Position numbers and translations under genes: made by a program
Shown: piece by piece, positions 11,401 to 22,466 of the stretch
How positions within the stretch are numbered: position 1 is the first letter of the stretch
Layout: the number at the start of each line of letters is the position of its first letter
Assembly (NCBI GenBank): GCA_028023455.1
Contig: JAQFVV010006653.1
Span: forward strand, 1 to 64,000
Source: Epiperipatus broadwayi
Lineage: Eukaryota > Onychophora > Udeonychophora > Euonychophora > Peripatidae
Length of the DNA: 64,000 nt
Direction: 5' to 3'
The notes under the pieces: generated by a model
The model's input: only the letters and a program-made list of their open reading frames with translations
Told to the model about the DNA's origin: nothing
Database searches by the model: none

Positions 11401-12620
11401 CATAAGATTTATTTTAAAACAATCATTTAAGAAACTGATAACAAAATTGCATTGTTTCAAAAGTCTTACTAGATAAAATATCCGGTCAAATGATTCCAGA
11501 TGAACCTTAAGTGCGTAAACCGCCTCAGGTCCAGCAGTAGTTGCTAAGTTACATCTTCAAAATAAAAAGTATAAATACTGCTGGATTTGAATCCACAGGA
11601 AGAGGAAACCACCAAATATGACGTTGATATACATATTCCACGCCAGTTTTGATTCTCACTCAATGTGCCGTGAGTAGGGGAAATTTCGCCTTCCCTTCCG
11701 TTCTAATATGCTGTTCCCATAAGCGAAGCTCTGCATCCCGTACTGATGAACTTTATTTTTTTTTTTCCATGAAAGTGAAATGCTAACTACCATATAATAA
11801 TTCTACTCTAGATCTAGTGAAACCATGCTGATGAACTGACTCGTAGTAAAATCATTCTTCCAAATAGCAAGGTAAAAGAACTTTGACCGCTTGTAATTCT
11901 CAAATCCTGTCTTCTGTAATGTTTATTATAATTTCTAGTCATATATATTAAATGTCTTCAAAATATGTAATTCTTATAACTCTATATAACTAATCACTAT
12001 TAAGCCTCTGATAAAATGTTTTTCTTCCAAGCGGCAAATAATTTTCATTTAGATTTATGTATTTATATTTTAAAAAGAAATGCCAATAATATTTCTGAAA
12101 TCGCAAGCATATAATTTATTTTCGTTTTCCCCACCCATCATTTATCGGGTAATTAACTTATAACTTAATCAAAACAAGTCTTATTCAACTTGCCCAGGTG
12201 CTCGTGATTTTAGATAAACAAACTAATTATTTTTATGTTTACTGTAGAAAAACAGATTGACATCTGTTTTTTTTATTTTCCTTTCTAAATAATGTGCTAT
12301 CTCTTATTATTAATTTATATTATATATGTAAAACCCATCTTAGCTATTACCACCACCTATTCATTTTGTATTAATTTATATATTTTCATAAGGGCATTCA
12401 TTAACCAAGATTGAGATTTATTAAATGTGTGGGAAGTAAGAGGGGGAATCTTCAGATCTTAGTTTTATATTTAATTAGAATTATTATCCATGTTTGTTTA
12501 ATGAAGAAACCATACAATTAAGCCAAGTATTTCATAATTTATGGGCAGTAAATAAGTTTAGAGAACCTTTAAAGTTATATTTATATAGGCCACTTCGTTT
12601 TATATACATTCGTGCTTCTT
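8482..12620. other. No gene recognised
   Basis: Mostly AT-rich sequence without supported genes. Near 10499-10555 a segment containing GAGAGGTTGCTTTGACAACAG recurs diverged near 56535-56600, with a partial match near 61826, so it is a small dispersed repeat. Around 11480-11760 the base composition becomes richer in G, C and CpG without a recognisable product. Confidence 0.4.
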
Positions 12621-12639
12621 TCTCTCATGGAGGTATTCG

Positions 12640-12975
12640 CTAAGTCGAGTCCCATAATCGTTTCTTAATGTCCTTGAACCAGGCTGTAAAACCACCCTGG
12701 GGACATACTTGGTCATATGTGCATGCTTTGTATGGGAATCGCTCTGGAAAATCCAGCCCGATAAAGACATAGCCGATCATCCTTCATCTCAACACCTATC
12801 CTGCCTACGTTTGCAGAGGAAATCGGTAAACTTCGTTATTAAAATTCATGAAGCACACTCCAGGATCCATAATTGGACCACCGCAATCTGCTGCCATGCA
12901 CGCACCACCTTTCAGTGTATTATTAGTTGCCCAGAAATAGCCATAAGTTGTCATGATATGCTTTCTTTAAATAGA
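12640..12975 (-). pseudogene. GC-richer coding-like patch, unrecognised
   Basis: On the minus strand an open segment begins near 12970 and runs to about 12800 with a cysteine-rich composition (GGACMAADCGGPIMDPG, then EVYRFPLQT). A stop or frame change follows. A second open segment reads IGYVFIGLDFPERFPYKACT and CPQGGFTAWFKDIKK at about 12780-12661. The patch is clearly richer in GC than its surroundings. I cannot name a family. It could be an exon of a host gene, a pseudogene or a transposon relic; no convincing splice sites join the two pieces. Confidence 0.3.
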
Positions 12976-13019
12976 CATATTTCCATTAGTTTACTATATG
13001 TATCAATGCGATAGATTTA

Positions 13020-14585
13020 GTATCGTTTATATAATTATTCATTATCTGTCCCACACATTAATTATTTATAACTCAAATTAATAATAATATTGAATAACCA
13101 AATGTTATATCTGCTTGTAAAATTATTTTCTTTTTGAATCAAGTAATGCTCTTTTCGTCTCTCTGGGGGTGTAATAGTATTTTAGTAATGCATTCCAATA
13201 GCGCTAATTCATTAAATCACACACATATATTATTGGCATAGCCGCAAATACCAAGATATTGTAAAATATGAATTAAATATATATATATACTTATGAGGCT
13301 AATGTCGGATAAATAACCCGACATAACTTTTGTTATTAATCTAATAAATCTTAAATATATATATCAACTCTTGAACCATTGCTTTCTTTTAGTTAAGTTA
13401 ATATATTAAGTTATTACTTATGCTCAATTTGACTAGATGATCTCTGCTAAATATATAATTAATATGCTAGGTCACAATCTTCATTGCTCATAAAATATAG
13501 TTAGTTGTTAAGTTAGTCTATCATTAACATTTAGCCTAGAGTCTTTTTGTGTCTCCGATGAGCGATGCCGGTGGGTGAGAAGTAAATTAATTGATGTCAT
13601 CGGGATTGTTGTTAATAATGTTATAGATCTGGGAAATAGGCAAATAGGGCAGAGTTCATGAGTGTTCCTGACCTGTGTATCTTGCACATGATTGGATTCA
13701 AGGTACTTTTTCCTAGATGCTAGATCTTGTTATGTGAACATACAAATCCGACCGGCACAATACAAAGCATTCAATGAAGAGAAGATAAGATAGATTTAAT
13801 AGATAAAGAATTCTTAGTTATAATGTTAAAAAAGGCAGTATAGCCAATAATGATTATTCAAAATTAGATATGAGAGATTTTTAATTTAAAAAAAGATTGC
13901 ATATATAAAGAATATGATGTAAAAAAATAGTTTCTTAAAAGTTGTGTGATAGCATTAATAATGACAAATAGTGTTATAGCTAATCAAGGTTTAAGGTTAT
14001 TAAATATATATTAATAAATTAATAATTGTTAACAGATTTTATTGTTGAAATATTTTAATATGTGGAAATATCTGTTATATTTTCATATTAGAAAAATCAT
14101 TGTCAGATATCAATAGACAGTAATTGATGAAAATAGTAAACTGTAAACACTTTTTATCTTTAAAAAGATACTTATTCTAAATACAATTTGTTGATCTTGT
14201 ATATAGACTAAAGAAGCACAGTATATATTTATATTTTCAAAGAAAGAAAGCTTACATGCTTTCACATATTCCTTATTAATAATAGACTGTTCCACCAATC
14301 AGTTAGATATTCCAAATTAAGATCAAGATATTCTATTTAAAAGAGGTACCCATTTGAATGCAGAAAGGGGTTTATTGTTTACTATTTTCAATGATTACTG
14401 TCTATTTATATCTGATAGTCATTTTTCTAATATGAAAATACAACAGATTTTTTTGCATATTAAAATATTTCAAATATATATATATGCTGTTAATGAAATT
14501 TATTTTGCAGAAGATGCAAGGTATTGAATGTTCTTTAATTTTTTATAGTTTTTTTTTAACTTTTAGAGGATTATTGAAAAACTAA
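13020..14585. other. No gene recognised
   Basis: AT-rich; a small hairpin TGTCGG/CCGACA lies near 13305-13325, and 13540-13760 is somewhat richer in GC. Nothing supports a gene. Confidence 0.4.
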
Positions 14586-14715
14586 TGATATTAAAATTTA
14601 ATAAACAAAGGCAAAACTCCCCATACAGTAGTGCCATCCTGTGCCAAACAGAGTAATCAATGGATGCCAGAAGGCTTGTGCATAAAATCCCTATCTAGTG
14701 CCTACTCATCCAATA

Positions 14716-14757
14716 TCCCCAGACTAGTTTCTGGCTTGTGGCCATCATCAGTGAGGA
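14716..14757 (-). ncRNA. Hammerhead ribozyme, A2 unit 1
   Basis: Minus strand: stem I TCCTCA, CTGATGA, stem II TGGC-CACAA-GCCA, GAAA, CTAGTC, closing strand TGGGGA. All conserved core bases are present and the triplet is GTC. Stem III is the palindrome ACTAGT with a two-base gap in the monomer, so efficient folding may need two molecules or two units, as described for short-stem-III HHRs in Penelope-like elements. Confidence 0.87.
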
Positions 14758-15172
14758 GCCTTGGATCTGAGAGCACTGCACCTAGATCTTAGGATCTAAT
14801 GCAACCCTCCAGCAGCCACCTTTTAACTCTACTTTACTACAAAACTATGAGAATGAAATTGAAAACATTGTTAATATCTTCAATCTAAGCTCAATAGCTT
14901 ATATAGTCATATGGGTCTGAACTCAATTCAGCACCCATACATTTTGGTGTCTTTGGCTCTTAAACAACCATAGCCACCACTATCCTATTAGGCAGGATTG
15001 GTGTTAAACCATCAAACATCACATGATCACCATCTCTATACTAGCACACAATTTGTTGTAAACAAAGGCAAAACTCCCCATACAGTAGTGCCACCCTGTG
15101 CCAAACAGAGTAATCAATGGATGCCAGAAGGCTTGTGCATAAAATCCCTATCTAGTGCCTACTCATCCAATA

Positions 15173-15214
15173 TCCCCAGACTAGTTTCTGGCTTGTGGCC
15201 ATCATCAGTGAGGA
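15173..15214 (-). ncRNA. Hammerhead ribozyme, A2 unit 2
   Basis: Identical core to the copy at 14716-14757 and exactly 457 bases from it, so the two cores would release a unit-length RNA from a dimeric transcript. The flanking units differ by only a few substitutions. Confidence 0.87.
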
Positions 15215-15689
15215 GCCTTGGATCTGAGAGCACTGCACCTAGATCTTAGGATCTAATGCAACGCTCCAGCAGCCACCTTTTAACTCTACTTTACTACAAA
15301 ACTATGAAAATGAAATTGAAAACATTGTTAATATCTTCAATCTAAGCACAGGGTGGCACTACTGTATGGGGAGTTTTGCCTTTGTTTACAACAAATTATG
15401 TGCTAGTATAGAGACGGTGATCATGTGATGTTTGATGATTTAACACCAATCCTGCCTAATAGGATAGTGGTGGCTATGGTTGTTTAAGAGCCAAAGACAC
15501 CAAAATGTATGGGTGCTGAATTGAGTTCAGACCCATATGACTATATAAGCTATTGAGCTTAGATTGAAGATATTAACATTGTTTTCAATTTCATTCTCAT
15601 AGTTTTGTAGTAAAGTAGAGTTAAAAGGTGGCTGCTGGAGGGTTGCATTAGATCCTAAGATCTAGGTGCAGTGCTCTCAGATCCAAGGC

Positions 15690-15731
15690 TCCTCACTGAT
15701 GATGGCCACAAGCCAGAAACTAGTCTGGGGA
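15690..15731 (+). ncRNA. Hammerhead ribozyme, A2 plus-strand arm
   Basis: The same 42-base motif on the plus strand (TCCTCA, CTGATGA, TGGC-CACAA-GCCA, GAAA, CTAGTC, TGGGGA). It sits in the right, oppositely oriented arm; the preserved core in both arms indicates they derive from the same template sequence. Confidence 0.87.
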
Positions 15732-15896
15732 TATTGGATGAGTAGGCACTAGATAGGGATTTTATGCACAAGCCTTCTGGCATCCATTGATTACTCTGTT
15801 TGGCACAGGGTGGCACTACTGTATGGGGAGTTTTGCCTTTGTTTACAACAAATTATGTGCTAGTATAGAGATGGTGATCATGTGATATTAAAATTT

Positions 15897-18800
15897 GTTT
15901 TACGCACTTGTATATATGTCCATTTTATTAGTGCATATGTTTCAAAGTTATATTCAAAAATTATGAAGAAAGAAATTCCTTTGAGTAGTATTTTTTTAAG
16001 GGACTTATTAATTTCTTAGTAAAAACAATAAACGTTCATCCAATTATTGGAAAAAGTGTTATACCATCTCTGAAATCTAACTTTATATGGTTGTTAAATG
16101 TTTGAATAATATAGTGATTACTTATCTCTGATACTTTGTGTAGATAGAAATAAGAAAAATTCTATTTTTATAACAATAACTTAATATGAAATACATTAAA
16201 CTTAGGAGCCATAATATAAATAAAATCAGTATTATAGGAATGTGGAGGAATAAACATTGTTGGATAGATTATAGATTAATACACACCAAGGTTAAAATTA
16301 GAGTAGAATTATTATGTCTTTTTACTAACATTAAAAAGAAATCTGCGATTGGTTTATTTAAAGCAGCTGCTACTTTTATTAACTTTCAATAATTGTGAAA
16401 TATTAAAAAAATTTAATTTGATTTTTAGATTACTTTGTCACTGTTTCAATGTGGAATTCTTTTAAGTTGGGTTCTTTAGATTTGAGTAAATTTGTACTTG
16501 AATTTACAATTCAGTCTCTAAAGTGATTGCACTATTAAGGATTTGGTTAAAAATAATCATCTAACATTTTCTATTCATCTGAATAATAAGATGAATTAGG
16601 AGCTTCACAAGAAGTCTACAGATTTGATGACAGAATGTCTGATGTCTTAAGATCACAAAAAACATTCATTCATTTATTAATTGTTGGCATGTTAAATCTT
16701 CTTAAGTGCATAAAATCACATATGGACATAAAAAATAATATCTTATTAAATTAGTAGATGATGTTTTTGAGAAGTGAAAAATTTATCATCTTTTGAATGA
16801 TAACCTATCTATTCTCTTGACATATTCGATTTAAATAGAAATATTTAGCTCTGTTGAGTTAAAATAGCTTAAAAATGCAAAGCTTTCACATACTGATAGA
16901 ATCACTTAAAATGTTTTAAAGTAGGATAATATTGTCTCAAAATTATTGAAATTTATTTGAAAATATGGATTTTGAAGATGTGCTATTTGAATTTAAGAAA
17001 TCTTATTCTGTTTCTATGTGTGTGTGTATAGAAATTGTGTTAATTATTATAGGTTATCACCAATATCCACTGTAGTAGCAGAATCTTCAGGGATTTTATT
17101 GAATGTGTTGTTTCTCAAGATAGATAAGTGGTTTTTAGAAATTGTGTATCATTACAGGTATGATTTTTACTGATATAAAAGTGCAATAAAATTATTGTGT
17201 AAATGTGGAACTTAATTTAAGATTTGTGTTAGTGTTGGAAGACAACTGGATGGTGTCATATAAGTGCTTCATGATAATATTAGAGAAAGCATTATTTATT
17301 AATCATGAAAATCTGAAACATTTGAAATGAAAAGAGGAATATAAAATTGTTTCATTTTTTATGAAACTTTATTCTTTGGAATAATTTATCAGGCATAGTG
17401 TTGAAATATAATTTTATTGGTGATATCTTTAATTGGATTGATTATAGGCAGTAACAAGAACATCATCTTCTTGACATTTAGATTTACAATACAATGATGA
17501 CTGGATTGTTCTTTTCAATTCAAAATAAGGTGTGCAGAATGTTTTTAAAGTTTGTAATGCAATCCAAAAAGAATTTGGTTTAGTAATGTGTGTATAAATA
17601 TAAAGAAAAGAATCCTAATGCCATTCTTACAATTTGGGATTTGAATCTGGAACAAAACATTTAAAATTTTTACCAGGTATCTAGGCTATAACTAAACCAG
17701 AGAAGCATCTAATATTAGTTACTAAATGGATTTCTATCGTTCTTTAATTAAAAGGTAAACTAAGATTAAAAAACTGTTCATCCCCTCCCCCTAACCATTT
17801 GGCAATAGCCAAGCCCAGTAAATACATTCTTCTATTTCACTATCCCTGTGATGAACTGTTGGAAAAGGCTTTGACCTGCAGTCATATATTTATTGAAAAA
17901 GCTGTTATATATATAGTAACAGAAAATTAAGAAAACAAGTCTCACATTGATTGGCTAAATGTACTCTAATCGGAGTTTATTGATGATGATAAGATTGATC
18001 AAGCTGTAAATTGGGCTAGATAAAATAAAATATAAACTAATAATTATTATGTATAAATAGAAATGTAGAAGAGAAAAATAAAAATTACAAGTTTTTACAA
18101 AGTTTGGTCACACTTGGTTGAGGCGTAATGAAAGTTTTAATGCATTTCAGCTGCTCATTTCTCTCTATAAAATATGATTATAAGCTAATAAATCTAGTCT
18201 ATAAAGGTATAAAACAAATATTTAAAAAATTTAATTTTAAAGCAACTTAAAATAATTATTTTATTTAGGAGGGAATATTTTTGAGAATAATTTATTATCA
18301 GTGCTGTGTATTACAATTACTACTCATGAAAATAATAAGATACCTGTCAGAAGTAGGTTTAACTTAATACAACATCATACTACCATATACATTACTTGTT
18401 ATCACTAATAATAAGCAATAGAGACTCTTTGTAAGCACATATATTAAATAACTAGATTTAACAAGTACGCAAATAAAATAAAAATGAAGTCAGATATAAA
18501 AATTTGATATAAAAAAAAGTATTAACAGCAAATATAAATATAATATTCCAAAACTTTATATAAAAAAGGGTCAATGATTATTATGGTTAAATGAGATTCA
18601 CTTCAATTTGTTGTACACAACTTTTTCAATTAAAAATGTTTATATATATATATATGTCAAAGCATTAACTGGGCCAGCTGCTTGGAAGGCATCGACTTAA
18701 AAATGTTTTTACTAAATAAAATTAGTAAGATTGGAATTAAATTTGTCTCCTAAGAAAATATAGCATCAAAAAAAAAAATTCCAAATATTTTTTATATCTA

Positions 18801-19100
18801 AAAAAACTAAACTAACATTTTAATTTTCCATAAATTTATAATAACTTTCAATTAATTTTTTTATAATTTTAGTCATTTTATTATAAAATAAATTTTGTGT
18901 GTGTAAATAGATGTATAATGGATATTTAGAATAAAATTCAGATATGTAATATTGATAAATAAATAATAATGAAAAATGTCCATATCAATTAGTGTATGGG
19001 ATTTTAAATAATTGTCTTATCATTACATCAAAAAGGATGTGAAATAAATCCAAATAAAAAAACATGTTAGATAGTTAAAAATTATATTATTTAAAACACC
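15897..19100 (+). pseudogene. Degenerate RT-like sequence
   Basis: Scattered short frames look like decayed retroelement coding sequence on the plus strand. Near 16290-16345 LLCLFTNIKKKSAI resembles the PLE motif SLFTNIP. Near 17495-17570 YNDDWIVLFNSK, then KEFGLVM, resembles a LINE RT YADD block. Stops are frequent and the two hints point to different families, so more than one remnant may be present. The rest, including 17,760-19,100, shows nothing recognisable. Confidence 0.3.
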
Positions 19101-19555
19101 TTAAAGCACTGTAATTCTACTGATATTTATCAGTGCTAATATATTCTAATTTACCATAAACATACATATGATATGCTTCAGTATAATAGTCTTCATCAGT
19201 AAAATTAGTAAAATGTTAAATTTTCAATTACAATTGTCAATCTTACTCCACCCACACATTTTCCATCAAATTTAATGTTCTTTTCATTCAATCCAATTTT
19301 TAGAGTTTAACATTAATAATAGGAAATCAGAATATTTTTAAAGTATATTAATTTAATTGATGAAAATATTAAATTTACAGTGGAAAAAGAAATAAATAAT
19401 TCAATTAATTATATGGATATTAGCCTTAAAAAGGTCATAAAAAATTATAGAGTAAATATTGAAACAAGTACGGCCTATTAAATTATTGGAAATCAGGTGT
19501 AGAATGAGTACATAAATTAAATATTGTTAGTAAAAGTGTAATTAGAGGAATAAAT

Positions 19556-20200
19556 TTGTACTCAGGGGAAAATTTACTTAAGAAAAAAATGAATAAGATA
19601 GGAGAAGAGGCAATGAAAAATGATAATCCAATTAAAATTATTAATAAATTATGTGGAAAGAAAAATATTGAAAAAATAAAAAGGAATTTGAATAGAAAAA
19701 GAAAGATAAGCAGAAAATTATATATAGTAGTTATAATGTATCAAAAAAATCTTTTTTTAAAATTTAAAAAATTATGAAGTTTATAAATAAGAAGTATAGA
19801 AAATAATGTAATTTATTTTTGAAACCAGTGTATAAAAAGAAATTTAATTTAGGAAATGTGATAACAGAAGCAACAAATAGAAATCTTGAAAATTCATGAC
19901 TGGAATTTGTAGGATTGAGTGTTTAGATTGTAAAAAAGATAATAGGAATGTAAGATATATAGGTACAACAATGAATAAATTAAAGACAAGGTTAAAACAA
20001 CATTTAAGTGACAGAAATTCAAATGTTAATATACACAGTAAAGAATTTGGGCATATAAATGTTAAGATAAGAATGTTGGTAAAAGTGAAATTATATAAAG
20101 AGAGAGTGATAAAAGAAAGTTGTATATAAAGAAAGAAAAACCTGTTTTGAATAGAATGAATTATGTAAATATGTTGAAATAAAAACAAATTAAAATTACA
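19556..20200 (+). pseudogene. PLE GIY-YIG endonuclease fragment
   Basis: A 77-codon segment reads GICRIECLDCKK, then RYIGTTMNKLKTRLKQHL, a clear GIY-YIG nuclease with the conserved R and H region, followed by KEFGHINVKI. Beyond the stop, other frames carry a KEKPVLNR-like tail, typical of the PLE C terminus. Upstream (19,556-19,895), lysine-rich frames match the PLE linker but are broken. An inactive PLE 3' fragment. Confidence 0.6.
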
Positions 20201-20589
20201 TGAAAAGGTATTGGTTAAATAATAGGTTAGGTGTATAAAAAGTGCAATAAGAAAAAAATATTGATATTTTTATTTAAAGAAATGTGCATGTAAAAGAAAA
20301 AAGTTTGGAGAGTGAAGAAGTAAGTGTAGACTATATAATGTAATATGTATGTAAAAAGTTGTATTGATAGATGAAAGAGAAATGTTATTGTTTTATATAA
20401 TAAGAGTATATACAATTTTATATATTAATTTGGTTGTAATAATAATGATGTAAATATGTATTTTTAGAGATCATTGAAAATGACTACAAGAAAAAAGTGG
20501 TTGAAATGTTGGATATTAAAGATGTGAATATATATATATGTTGGATGAAGAAATAAAGTTTTTAAAAAGAAAAATATATATAATTTTTA

Positions 20590-20970
20590 AGATAACGCTC
20601 TAACCAACTGATTTTAAAAATTCAATAATCAAGAATCTAAGGGCCCAGGTTCAAATTCCATGCTAGTACTGTCACAAGTCAGGCCAGCAACACCTGAAGA
20701 AGAGGGGGGAATAATACTTCTTGAAACATTGTGCATATACTAACCTGTTTATATTACTAACAGTTAGTGCATATACTAACCTGTTTGCTGTGATATTACT
20801 AACAGCTGGTGCATATACTAACTTGTTTGCTATGATATTACTAACAGTTGAATGTATTTAGAATCTATAAATAAAATAAAATTTTCTAAAAACATTCAAC
20901 ACACATATTAGATGATGGAAATAGTTCAATATAAAAATACAACTAGAACACCATCATCACAAACCTTCAG
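20590..20970 (+). mobile_element. Ribozyme-like SINE element F2
   Basis: Starts with a short antisense piece of the tRNA-like head (AACGCTCTAACCAACTGA) and then turns to sense sequence (CAAGAATCTAAGGGCCCAGG, CAGGCCAGCAACACCTGAAG). Three tandem copies of a CATATACTAACCTGTTTGCT block follow, then an end near ATCATCACAAACCTTCAG. This is the same order as element F1 and again shows an inverted 5' piece. A core-like CTGAAGA and CTTGAAACATT are spaced as in an HHR, but stem II is poor. No clear target duplication. Confidence 0.6.
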
Positions 20971-21085
20971 AAAAACACTAAAAATATAGGTGTATAAAGT
21001 TGAAAAACCTGAAAAATTAATAAATAAAAATTCAGGGAAATTAAAAAAAAAAAATCCAGATAGGAGGAAGTTTACATGTGCCATC

Positions 21086-21632
21086 TCATTTGTTGATACA
21101 ATTTGGTCTTTTTAGTATCTCAATAACTTCTCTGATCTTCCATTAGTGTAGGTTTTCACATCTGGCTAGGATACTGGTCTTAGAAAAATCAATATTGTGA
21201 CCTGAATCCAGAGCATGGATCAAAAGTGCTGATGATTGATGTATGTTGTTTCACTGCATTAGCATGTTCATCCCTTCTAGCACTGATGCGATGATTGATC
21301 ATATCTATGTAAGAAGATTCATAAGCACCACATGAAATTTCATAAACTCCTTGAGCCTCAAAAGGGATTGAATCTTTAGGTTTGGTTAGAAAATTACTAA
21401 TTTTTTGATAAGGAGCATATGCTGTCTTTATGTCATAGCATTTTAGGATATGTCCCATACTGTCTGTGATTCCTTTTATATAAGGCAAACAAACCCTACT
21501 AGTTGATTCTTCTTTTTGTTTTTTATCTTTATTTTTATTTTTAGCTTGAAATAAGGCTTGATTTATAATTTTTTTATTATAACCATTTGCTAACAGTACA
21601 TTATTTATAAACAAAGCAAAGCAAAACTCCAT
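21086..21632 (-). pseudogene. PLE linker and GIY-YIG endonuclease, C-terminal part
   Basis: A frame of about 147 codons shows the PLE linker (CLPYIKGITDSMGHILKCYD, then NFLTKPKDSIPFEAQ) and GIY-YIG start (GVYEISCGAYESSYIDM, where SYIGQT is usual). The helix ISARRDEHANAVKQH follows. The frame is interrupted near 21189; the continuation (SKTSILARCENLH, REVIEILKRPNCINK, stop at 21086) is in a shifted frame. The catalytic YIG is degraded to YID, so the nuclease is probably dead. The N-terminal end of this piece abuts element A3 at 21610. Confidence 0.72.
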
Positions 21633-21871
21633 ATAGTAGTGCCACCTGTGCTAAACAGAGTAATCAAGGGATGCCAGAAGGCTTGTGCATAAAATCCCTA
21701 TCTAATGCCTACTCATCCAATATCCCCAGACTAGTTTCTGGCTTGTGGCCTTCGTCAGTGAAGAGCTTTGGATCTGAGAGCACTGCATCTAGATCTTAGG
21801 ATCTAATGCAACCCTCTAGCAACCGCCTTTTATCATGTGATCATGTGATGCTTGCTAGTACATTATTTATA
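21595..21871 (-). mobile_element. Ribozyme element A3 with 15-bp target duplication
   Basis: A 247-bp insertion (21610-21856) in the PLE is flanked by an exact 15-bp repeat, AGTACATTATTTATA, at 21595-21609 and 21857-21871. Most of it is family A on the minus strand, including an HHR. The last about 30 bases (CATGTGATCATGTGATGCTT) are in plus orientation, giving the same head-to-head layout with one arm ending at the TTTGCTTTG site and the other at the CATGTGATG site. Confidence 0.88.
21723..21764 (-). ncRNA. Hammerhead ribozyme, element A3
   Basis: Minus strand: TCTTCA, CTGACGA, AGGC-CACAA-GCCA, GAAA, CTAGTC, TGGGGA. The variable core position is C (CUGANGA allows any base). Stem I TCTTCA/TGGGGA is kept by G:U wobbles where other copies have C:G. 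The first stem II pair is A/A. Core and cleavage triplet GTC are intact. Confidence 0.82.
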
Positions 21872-22466
21872 TGATGTATTTCTTTTTTTAAATATGATTT
21901 ATTTAAAAGGTTAATTGCTCTAATAAATAGTGTTTTGTCCACAGAAAAAATCTGAGCTGGTTGATAATGAGATGAATATTGGATGTACCTGTCAGTATGT
22001 GTAGCTTTTCTGAAAACTTAGAATGATAAATTATTTTGTTTCTTAATGACAAGAACATCAAGAAAGGGAAGTTTTCCATCAGATTTTATTTCTTTTGTAA
22101 ATATAATATTAGGACAATGTATTTTTATTATGTTGCCAGATAACAAATGTGTTGTCTGTATATCTCAGCCAAACAAAAGGTTTTAATGGTGCCAATTCTA
22201 GAGCATGAGTTTCTATATGTTCCATAAACAAATCAACTATTACTCCTGAAATAGGAGAACCTATAGAAGTACCAAGGGTTTGTTTATAATATTGCCCATC
22301 ATATATGAAATATGTGTTTAAAAGACAATGTTTAGCCTAAGCAAAAATATAGTCAGGTAAATTGCATTATTGAGAAATGATGTTCAAAGCTTCATCAATT
22401 GGAATATTTGTAAATAAAGAGACAATATCAAACTGACCAGAATATCAATGGTCATCATCATCATCA

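Larger units (their letters stand above)
14586..15896. mobile_element. Inverted multimeric ribozyme element A2
   Basis: A 14-bp repeat TGATATTAAAATTT at 14586-14599 and 15883-15896 flanks a complex element (the last bases before it may also belong to the element end). The left part, about 14603-15346, is 1.6 tandem copies of a 457-bp unit on the minus strand (for example the block starting AAACAAAGGCAAAACTCC at 14603 recurs at 15060). At about 15347 the orientation flips and 1.2 units follow on the plus strand (CACAGGGTGGCACTACTG at 15347 recurs at 15804, again 457 bp). Three HHRs are present, two minus and one plus. There is no coding capacity. This is what an inserted cDNA of a multimeric or circular ribozyme RNA with a strand switch would look like. 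Confidence 0.88.

Noticed and set aside
14998-15249. 83-codon frame in the ribozyme element, and its copy at 29788-30015
   Set aside because: Both cover the structured HHR region in repeats that elsewhere carry stops; the RNA structure explains the conservation.
19130-19200. Possible hammerhead on the minus strand (CTGATGAAGAC...CTGAAGC)
   Set aside because: GAAA is replaced by GAAG, stem II is weak and no matching stem I was found.
20697-20735. Functional hammerhead in element F2
   Set aside because: CTGAAGA and GAAAC are present but stem II barely pairs and the cleavage base is ambiguous; kept only as an HHR-like hint.
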